DNA of 64,000 nucleotides from an uncultured Eubacteriales bacterium (GTDB taxonomy: Bacteria > Bacillota > Clostridia > Tissierellales > Peptoniphilaceae), in assembly GCA_900539225.1 (NCBI GenBank), contig UQBO01000001.1:62001-126000 (forward strand). Reading direction: 5' to 3'. The notes beneath the pieces were generated by a model, which did not search any database, was not told the origin of the DNA, and was given only the letters and a program-made list of their open reading frames with translations. The translations under genes were made by a program, and so were the position numbers. Positions 59,216-64,000 of this stretch are shown piece after piece. Numbering within the stretch: position 1 is the stretch's first letter; each line of letters opens with the position of its first letter.

Positions 59216-59245
59216 TAAGGCACAGTGGTGTGTCTTTTTTATTGC
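59216..59245 (+). terminator. Terminator copy 2, flanking the moron segment
   Basis: Same 30-bp hairpin-plus-T block as at 57862, one base changed (GTGG loop instead of GTGA). It lies 4 bases after the toxin stop. Confidence 0.85.
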
Positions 59246-59269
59246 TCAAAAATAGTATAGATTAAAAAA

Positions 59270-59280
59270 GGGGGGGGGGG
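59270..59280 (+). repeat. Eleven-G homopolymer in a ribosome-binding site
   Basis: Eleven consecutive G lie 4 bases before the ATG of the YjcQ-like gene, preceded by six A. The tract serves as the Shine-Dalgarno sequence. Such a run is very unlikely by chance in AT-rich DNA and is prone to slippage. Confidence 0.8.
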
Positions 59281-59284
59281 TATT

Positions 59285-59638
59285 ATGGCAAGTAATGATT
59301 ATTTTGTAGTTGTTTATTATATATTAAAATATCTTTATGAATGTATGAAGAAGGGGATTACACCTAATGAAGAGGTTCTTAATCTTTCTAAGTATAAGGT
59401 AAGGCTTAATGATGAATATGTAAAGAATATATATAAAAACATCTATAAGGATGCTTACATTGATGGCCTAGAAATAATAAGTGTCCCAAGACTTGGAAGT
59501 GATGAATCTCATGAATTTATAAGGGATTATAAGAATATCACTATAACAAGTAAGGGGATTGAGTTTTTAAGCGAGAATTCTATGATGGCTAAGGCTAAGG
59601 AATTTATAAAGGATTTTGGAGCTATATTGCCTTGGTAA
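59285..59638 (+). CDS. YjcQ family winged-helix protein
   Basis: A 117-residue protein like phage YjcQ: YYILKYLYECMKKG start, DGLEIISVP and the closing ITSKGIEFLSENSMMAKAKEF. YjcQ members occur near the head genes of Firmicutes prophages, with unknown role. Its translation depends on the G tract directly upstream. A terminator follows. Confidence 0.75.
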   Translation: MASNDYFVVVYYILKYLYECMKKGITPNEEVLNLSKYKVRLNDEYVKNIYKNIYKDAYIDGLEIISVPRLGSDESHEFIRDYKNITITSKGIEFLSENSMMAKAKEFIKDFGAILPW

Positions 59639-59661
59639 TATAAAATTAAATAAGTTTTATC

Positions 59662-59697
59662 AAGCAGTTATTGATGTATTGTCGATGGCTGCTTTTT
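59662..59697 (+). terminator. Terminator after the YjcQ-like gene
   Basis: A 10-bp stem with two G-U pairs (59662-59671 with 59685-59694) and a T run. Head genes beyond it must be reached by readthrough or another promoter. Confidence 0.75.
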
Positions 59698-59746
59698 AAA
59701 TATAAATTCGAGACAAAACTCGTAAATATGTAAAGGGGTGTTAGAA

Positions 59747-60286
59747 ATGACGAGAGAATTTTTAAAAGGACTGGGGCTATCTGATGAGGCTATTGAAAAG
59801 GTGATGGCTGAGTATGGTAGGAACATTAATCAATTGAAGTCGGAGAATGAGGAGCTAAAGGAAAAGGAAAAGAGCTTCTCTGAGCTTGAAAAGGCTAAGA
59901 AGGCTTTAGAGGAAGAGTTAAAGGGTGCTAATGAATCCATCAAAGAGCAAAAGGACAAGCTTAAAGAGGCTGAAAATGGCTTTACTAAGTATAAAAATGA
60001 TGTAAGGCTTGAGAAGGCGTTAAAGGGTGCTGGTTTTAAATCTTCTGACATTGCAAAAAAGCTTATCGATCTTGACAAGCTTAAGTTTAATGATGATAAG
60101 ATTGATGGTCTTGACGAGGCTATAGAGGAGCTAAAGAAGAGTAGTGATTATCTTTTTGAAAAGACTGAGTCAGCTAATGAAGACGATGGCAAAAGTGGCG
60201 CAATGATGCCACATAAGCCTGAAACAAGTACTGGCGATGCTAAATCAAAGATGGCTAGCCAAATTGATGATATTTTTAATAATTAA
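59747..60286 (+). CDS. Phage scaffold protein (GP20-like)
   Basis: A 179-residue scaffold that guides capsid assembly. Short N-terminal helix (FLKGLGLSDEAIEKVMAEYG), long coiled coil (about residues 25-90) and the conserved KALKGAGFKSSDIAKKLIDLDKL (as ALKGAGFKSSDIAKKLIDL). The ATG at 59747 follows AGGGGTG; a TTG-type codon upstream lies in that site. Directly before the capsid gene as usual. Confidence 0.9.
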   Translation: MTREFLKGLGLSDEAIEKVMAEYGRNINQLKSENEELKEKEKSFSELEKAKKALEEELKGANESIKEQKDKLKEAENGFTKYKNDVRLEKALKGAGFKSSDIAKKLIDLDKLKFNDDKIDGLDEAIEELKKSSDYLFEKTESANEDDGKSGAMMPHKPETSTGDAKSKMASQIDDIFNN

Positions 60287-60299
60287 GGGGGTCTATTAA

Positions 60300-61217
60300 A
60301 TGACAATTAACACAATTGAGTATTCAAAACTTATGCAAAAGAAGCTTGATCAAGCTGTTGTAATTGGAGCTACGTCAGGCTGGATGGAGGCTAATGCTGG
60401 TCAAGTAATTTATAATGGTGGGGACGAGCTTAAGATACCTACTATGACTACTGCTGGACTTGCTGACTATGACAGGGACAATGGCTTTGTTCAAGGTGGT
60501 ATAACTGTTAAGTACAACACTTACAAGATGACACAAGACAGAGGTAGAACTTTCCAAATTGACAGAATGGATGTTGATGAATCTGGTTTTGTAGCTACTA
60601 GTGCAAATCTTATCAAGGTATTCCAAACTGAGCATGTAATACCTGAGATTGATGCTTATAGATATTCAACTATTGCTGATATCGCAATTAAGGCAGGCCA
60701 ATCTGAGGCTATAGCACTTACTGCTGACAATGCTTTAACTAAGATTAGAGAGCATATAAGAGCGGTTCAAGATATAGTTGGTGATGATGTTCCGCTTATA
60801 TTAACTATGTCTACTAAGATAAGAGCATTAATTGAAGATGATCCAAAGATTGGTAAATCAATCAATGTTTCGGACTTTAAGCAAGGGGGAATGAACTTTA
60901 AGGTTAAATCTCTTGATGAATCTGTAATAAGAATTGCTCCATCTTCAAGACTTAAGACTAAGTATGAGATATTAGATGGTACTACATCGGGACAAGAAGC
61001 GGGCGGATTAAAGGCCGCAGCTGATGCAAAGGATATCAACTGGATAATCACTCCTCAAAGAGTGCCTATAGCTATATCTAAGACTGATAAGCTAAGAGTA
61101 TTTGAACCAGATACTAACCAAAAGGCTGATGCGTGGAAGATTGACTTTAGAAAGTATCATGATCTATGGATTAAGGAAGCAGATAAGAAGATTATCTTCG
61201 TATGCGTAGGTGCTTAG
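60300..61217 (+). CDS. Phage major capsid protein
   Basis: A 305-residue capsid subunit of the HK97-like fold seen in PBSX-like phages: YSKLMQKKLDQAVVIGATSGWME start, GGDELKIPTMTTAGLADYDR, TQDRGRTFQIDRMDVDESG, and VFQTEHVIPEIDAYR (all partial). Location after the scaffold and before the connectors supports the call. AAGGGGG precedes the ATG. Confidence 0.92.
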   Translation: MTINTIEYSKLMQKKLDQAVVIGATSGWMEANAGQVIYNGGDELKIPTMTTAGLADYDRDNGFVQGGITVKYNTYKMTQDRGRTFQIDRMDVDESGFVATSANLIKVFQTEHVIPEIDAYRYSTIADIAIKAGQSEAIALTADNALTKIREHIRAVQDIVGDDVPLILTMSTKIRALIEDDPKIGKSINVSDFKQGGMNFKVKSLDESVIRIAPSSRLKTKYEILDGTTSGQEAGGLKAAADAKDINWIITPQRVPIAISKTDKLRVFEPDTNQKADAWKIDFRKYHDLWIKEADKKIIFVCVGA

Positions 61218-61218
61218 T

Positions 61219-61419
61219 ATGAAGTTAGAAAAGGGTAATTTAGTCAGAATCACTGATGATGAGGTAAAAATAGCTAAGCTAAAAGAAGAAGGCTACGTTG
61301 AAGTGATTGAAGAACTTGAAGAAGTTGAAGTTGCTGAAGCTGATAAAGAAGCAAAAGAAGTTGAAGTTGCTGAAGAAAAGAAGACGACAGGAAGAGGAAG
61401 AGCTAATAATAAAAAGTAG
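61219..61419 (+). CDS. Small acidic head-associated protein, 66 residues
   Basis: MKLEKGNLVRITDDEVKIAK (a strand-rich start common to capsid-linked small proteins), then a repeated Glu/Val/Ala segment (EVEVAEADKEAKEVEVAEEK) and a basic end (TGRGRANNKK). ATG at 61219 after GTAGGTG. Probably structural. Confidence 0.65.
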   Translation: MKLEKGNLVRITDDEVKIAKLKEEGYVEVIEELEEVEVAEADKEAKEVEVAEEKKTTGRGRANNKK

Positions 61420-61428
61420 GTGTTAGGT

Positions 61429-61887
61429 ATGAATGAAGAGCTTATATTAGAGACTATTAAAGAGTATTTGATTGATGATGAGACGAGGTATATCAAAGAT
61501 GCTGTCTTGATGGCTCATAAAAAACTTAATGGCTATGGATATGAGGGTGTAGATGTAGAGATGCTTACTCTTCATGCTTTAAGTGTGAGAGAGTTTATCC
61601 TAAACTATTGCAACATCGAGAAAATGCCTTTAGGTCTTAAGTTTACTTATGTAAATATGATTATGGCTAGCTATCTTGAGCTATATGTAGTTAAGAACTA
61701 TGTTAATGGTTCAGATAATGAAAAAGAAATAGCTGCTGCTGTTGCATCTATAACTGAGGGTGATGTATCTGTTACTTATAAAGATAATCAATCTAGCGAT
61801 AAAATCTTAAATGCCAAGGCTCTTATAGGCTCTTTAATGGACGGATATAGGGCTTATCTTACTAGATATAGGAGAATGGTATGGTAG
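61429..61887 (+). CDS. Head-tail connector protein (gp6-like)
   Basis: A 152-residue mostly helical protein: YIKDAVLMAHKKLNGYGYEG, then YLELYVVKNY and ending RAYLTRYRRMVW. Position after the capsid and length match the adaptor that binds the portal. I use the ATG at 61429. Overlaps the next gene by 7 bases. Confidence 0.75.
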   Translation: MNEELILETIKEYLIDDETRYIKDAVLMAHKKLNGYGYEGVDVEMLTLHALSVREFILNYCNIEKMPLGLKFTYVNMIMASYLELYVVKNYVNGSDNEKEIAAAVASITEGDVSVTYKDNQSSDKILNAKALIGSLMDGYRAYLTRYRRMVW

Positions 61888-62240
61888 ACATCTTTAAACG
61901 CATTAAAGGCAGTTCTGAGAGCTTGATGGGTGCATCAGGCTCTTTATTTGCCAAGGAAGAAAGGCTTGACGATGAAGGCTATACTAGAGATGTCTACGCT
62001 GAAGTATCTAGGTTTAAATGCAGATTAAGCTTTAATAGCAATAAATATGTGCTTGATGATAAAAACGCTAGAAGTGATGTTGAAAGCACTTTATTTACTC
62101 CATATGAGGTGGTATTAAAAGAGGGCTCATTGATTAAGGTTACACAAAATGAAGTTGATTACTTCCTAATAGTGAGTAAAGTAAAGGCATACTCTTCACA
62201 TCGCGAGTATAGCGTGAAAGAGGTGGATAGATGGCTATAA
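61881..62240 (+). CDS. Head-tail stopper/closure protein
   Basis: A 119-residue beta-rich protein (YAEVSRFKCRLSFNSNKYVL, EVVLKEGSLIKVTQNEVDYF and ending EYSVKEVDRWL). Position three genes after the capsid and fold type agree with head closure proteins. Overlaps the next gene by 10 bases. Confidence 0.7.
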   Translation: MVDIFKRIKGSSESLMGASGSLFAKEERLDDEGYTRDVYAEVSRFKCRLSFNSNKYVLDDKNARSDVESTLFTPYEVVLKEGSLIKVTQNEVDYFLIVSKVKAYSSHREYSVKEVDRWL

Positions 62241-62638
62241 ATATCGACTTAAAAGGCCTTAAGGATTTAGAAAATAAACTTAAAGCGAGTGACAAGACTA
62301 TAGACGAGCTTATGAGTAAGGTCTTATATGATATTGCTGCAAGAGTTATTAAAAAGGCTGTAAATTTATCTCCATCAGATACTGGCTTATTGAGAAGAAG
62401 CTTTTTTTCTAGTTTTAGACAAGATGCGGATGGCTCTTATGTCTGTGAAATATATAATAACACTACTTATGCACGCTTTGTTGAAAAGGGTCATAGAATA
62501 GTTGATGGAAATGGTATAACTATCGGCTGGGTAGATGGTGTATTTATGCTTAAGATTGCTGAAGAAAGGGCAAAGAAAGAGCTTGATAAATACATTAAAA
62601 AAACTGTCGATAGATATGTTGGGGGTCTTATGAAGTGA
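62231..62638 (+). CDS. HK97 gp10-like tail-completion protein
   Basis: A 135-residue protein with the gp10 hallmark KAVNLSPSDTGLLRRSF followed by YNNTTYARFVEKGH. These proteins join head and tail. It ends four bases into the next gene (ATGA-like overlap with GTG). Confidence 0.9.
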   Translation: MAINIDLKGLKDLENKLKASDKTIDELMSKVLYDIAARVIKKAVNLSPSDTGLLRRSFFSSFRQDADGSYVCEIYNNTTYARFVEKGHRIVDGNGITIGWVDGVFMLKIAEERAKKELDKYIKKTVDRYVGGLMK

Positions 62639-63090
62639 GCTATGGTATTGATGATAAGATAGTTAAAAATGCTATCAAGAGTTTAAAAAATGATTTTGGA
62701 GATATTAAGTTTTATGAAAAGAATGTCATGAATGGCTTAGAGACTCCTTGTATATTTATAAGGATCATAGACAGCACTTTTAAAAGGCTGATTGCTAATA
62801 GATTTCAGGCTAATTTTGTAATTAGTGCGACATATATTCCTGATAAAAAGGAAGTAAAGGACAAGGGCCTAGCACATATTCAAGATGTGAAGCTAAGGCT
62901 TATGAGTGCATTAGAAAGTATTGAGACTGAAACAGGTACTTTATATGCATCAGACGTAAGTAGCGAGACTAACTATGATGACTTAGGCGTAACTATAAAT
63001 ATGAGTTGTAATTTTCAGGTAAATTACATTAAGATATCTGATAAATATTACATGCAAAAACTTCATAGTGAAGGAAGTGTTAAAGAGTGA
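62635..63090 (+). CDS. Phage tail terminator-like protein (DUF6838 type)
   Basis: A 151-residue protein (KNAIKSLKNDFGDIKFYEKN, FQANFVISATYIPDKKEVKD, LGVTINMSCNFQVNYI). It fits the tail terminator of clostridial myoviruses by position, size and pattern. The start is GTG at 62635, overlapping the gp10 stop. Confidence 0.7.
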   Translation: MSYGIDDKIVKNAIKSLKNDFGDIKFYEKNVMNGLETPCIFIRIIDSTFKRLIANRFQANFVISATYIPDKKEVKDKGLAHIQDVKLRLMSALESIETETGTLYASDVSSETNYDDLGVTINMSCNFQVNYIKISDKYYMQKLHSEGSVKE

Positions 63091-63260
63091 AGAAAGAAAA
63101 AGATGTAGAAGTAAGACATACTAAGGCGGACATAAAAAGGGCAATTATGCTTGATTATAATGTCGATGTTTTAGATGTAGTACTTGATGATGATGGGCTT
63201 TATACTTTGAAAGAGGTTGAGAAGCTTTATAATGATTTTATTAAGAAGGGGGTTAAGTAG
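63087..63260 (+). CDS. Small phage tail-region protein, 57 residues
   Basis: GTG start at 63087 overlapping the previous stop. Sequence (M)KKEKDVEVRHTKADIKRAIM and TLKEVEKLYNDFIKKGVK. A small gene just before the sheath is usual in PBSX-like tails. No function known. Confidence 0.65.
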   Translation: MKKEKDVEVRHTKADIKRAIMLDYNVDVLDVVLDDDGLYTLKEVEKLYNDFIKKGVK

Positions 63261-64000
63261 ATGTTAGGCGGAGGAAATTTTTTAGTACAAAATAAGGTTT
63301 TGCCTGGTACTTATATAAATTTTGTATCTGTAAGAAGGCCATCGAATATATTTGGTGATAGAGGTTATGCGACTTTTACTATGCCTTTAAGCTGGGGAGA
63401 TGAGTTAATTACATTATCAAAGGAAGAATTACAAAAGGATAGCTTGAAGCTATTAGGACTAAGTTTTGATGATGAACTTTTAAGACCAGTAAGAGAGGTA
63501 TTATTGAATGCAAAGACGCTTTATCTATATAGACTTAATGGCAAGGGTGAAAAGGCTAAAGTTACCGTAAATGGCCTAAATATAACTGCGAAGTATGCAG
63601 GTCTTGGTGGAAATAAGATAGAAGTAACTTTTAAAGAAGATATTGATAATAAGGACAATATTGTTTTTGAAGTATACTTCTACGGTAGAAAGGTCTTAAG
63701 TGAAAAATATAAGAAGACTGATAAGATTTTATCTAATGACTATGTAGATGTATCGGGCGAAGCTAATTACACTGAATTAGGTGGAGAGTTAAAGGCTTTA
63801 GTTGGTGGAACTGATAAGGAAGTTAAGGCTGATGATTATAGCGAGTATTTAAAGACTATAGAAAGTTACTACTTCAACACTATCGGTTACGCTGGTGATG
63901 ATGATAGCATAAAGAGCTTATTTGTAAGCTTTGCTAAGAGAATGAGAGATGAAGTCGGCAAGAAGTGCCAAGTAGTGTTATATAATAAGGCTGCTAATTA
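63261..64000 (+). CDS. Phage tail sheath protein, N-terminal part
   Basis: Open at the right edge; 246 codons are visible. It starts MLGGGNFLVQNKVLPGTYINFV, typical of XkdK-type sheaths (GTYINF), and continues with ATFTMPLSWGDE and LYLYRLNGKGEKA, then TAKYAGLGGNKIEV. Sheath proteins form the contracting outer tube, so the phage has a contractile tail. Confidence 0.9.
   Translation, partial: MLGGGNFLVQNKVLPGTYINFVSVRRPSNIFGDRGYATFTMPLSWGDELITLSKEELQKDSLKLLGLSFDDELLRPVREVLLNAKTLYLYRLNGKGEKAKVTVNGLNITAKYAGLGGNKIEVTFKEDIDNKDNIVFEVYFYGRKVLSEKYKKTDKILSNDYVDVSGEANYTELGGELKALVGGTDKEVKADDYSEYLKTIESYYFNTIGYAGDDDSIKSLFVSFAKRMRDEVGKKCQVVLYNKAAN

Larger units (their letters stand above)
40794..64000 (+). 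mobile_element. Temperate contractile-tailed prophage (right end beyond window)
   Basis: From the tRNA fragment to the window edge every recognisable gene is of phage type: integrase, repressors, ERF, replication initiator, DnaC, DUF1492, terminase, portal, MuF head protein, scaffold, capsid, connectors and tail sheath. The packaging-head-tail order and the sheath match PBSX-like and clostridial myoviruses. No broken core gene is seen, so it may be functional; lysis and tail-fibre genes would be to the right. Confidence 0.95.

Overview
The window is AT-rich Firmicutes DNA. The gene set and order fit a Gram-positive anaerobe of the Tissierellia/Clostridia type: rimM-trmD-rplS-rbgA-rnhB-yraN-comM-dprA-topA, rplU-prp-rpmA-obgE, alaS-ireB-ruvX-rnjA-valS, a large cell-wall protein with a copper-amine-oxidase-like C terminus, and formate-tetrahydrofolate ligase. 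A Peptoniphilaceae-like host is my best guess. It rests on gene content and sequence style, not on a database match.

Positions 1-40.7 kb are ordinary chromosome, almost entirely on the plus strand. In order they hold: (1) ribosome assembly, RNA modification and DNA uptake/topology genes (1-7.8 kb); (2) the L21-Prp-L27-Obg operon, in which L27 carries the N-terminal extension that Prp removes, followed by yhbY, nadD, yqeK, rsfS, ridA and an SDR-type threonine dehydrogenase (7.8-13.3 kb); (3) iscS-iscU, a membrane permease and alaS; (4) ireB, ruvX, a DUF1292 gene, rnjA, valS and a CPBP protease (19-25.5 kb); (5) three tRNAs, Phe-Gly-Cys, behind a strong promoter with a 24-bp palindrome; (6) a giant secreted leucine-rich-repeat/Ig-like repeat protein (26.4-30.4 kb); (7) a DUF6873-like gene, hisS, and a second secreted stalk-domain protein directly ahead of purE-purM-purN-purH, a purine permease, fhs and yerC.

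From 40,794 to the right edge the window is a temperate phage genome, cut off at 64,000. Its left boundary is a 20-bp fragment that matches the 3' end of a minus-strand tRNA-Leu, next to a tyrosine integrase. The order is: integrase, a LexA/CI-like repressor with a divergent Cro-like gene and three copies of a TCGCA-N5-TGCAAC operator, a second XRE switch, a block of tiny genes on alternating strands joined by three near-identical 50-bp divergent expression modules, an AlpA-like gene, ERF recombinase, a DUF1064 nuclease, a replication initiator whose gene contains five contiguous 22-bp iterons plus an AT-rich direct-repeat element (a probable origin), a DnaC-like loader, small genes, a DUF1492 late activator, terminase, portal, a MuF head protein, scaffold, capsid, connectors and a tail sheath. 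The sheath implies a contractile-tailed (myovirus, PBSX-like) phage.

The most unusual content is in the phage accessory regions. The MuF head protein carries a roughly 260-residue C-terminal domain resembling DUF3626, and a small overlapping gene follows that could encode immunity. Between the head protein and the scaffold lies a moron with its own consensus promoter that encodes a Panacea (DUF4065) antitoxin and a candidate toxin; the segment holding it is flanked by two nearly identical 30-bp terminators. Just downstream an 11-G run forms the ribosome-binding site of a YjcQ-like gene. The alternating-strand small-gene array at 44.7-46.4 kb looks like an undescribed modular cassette.
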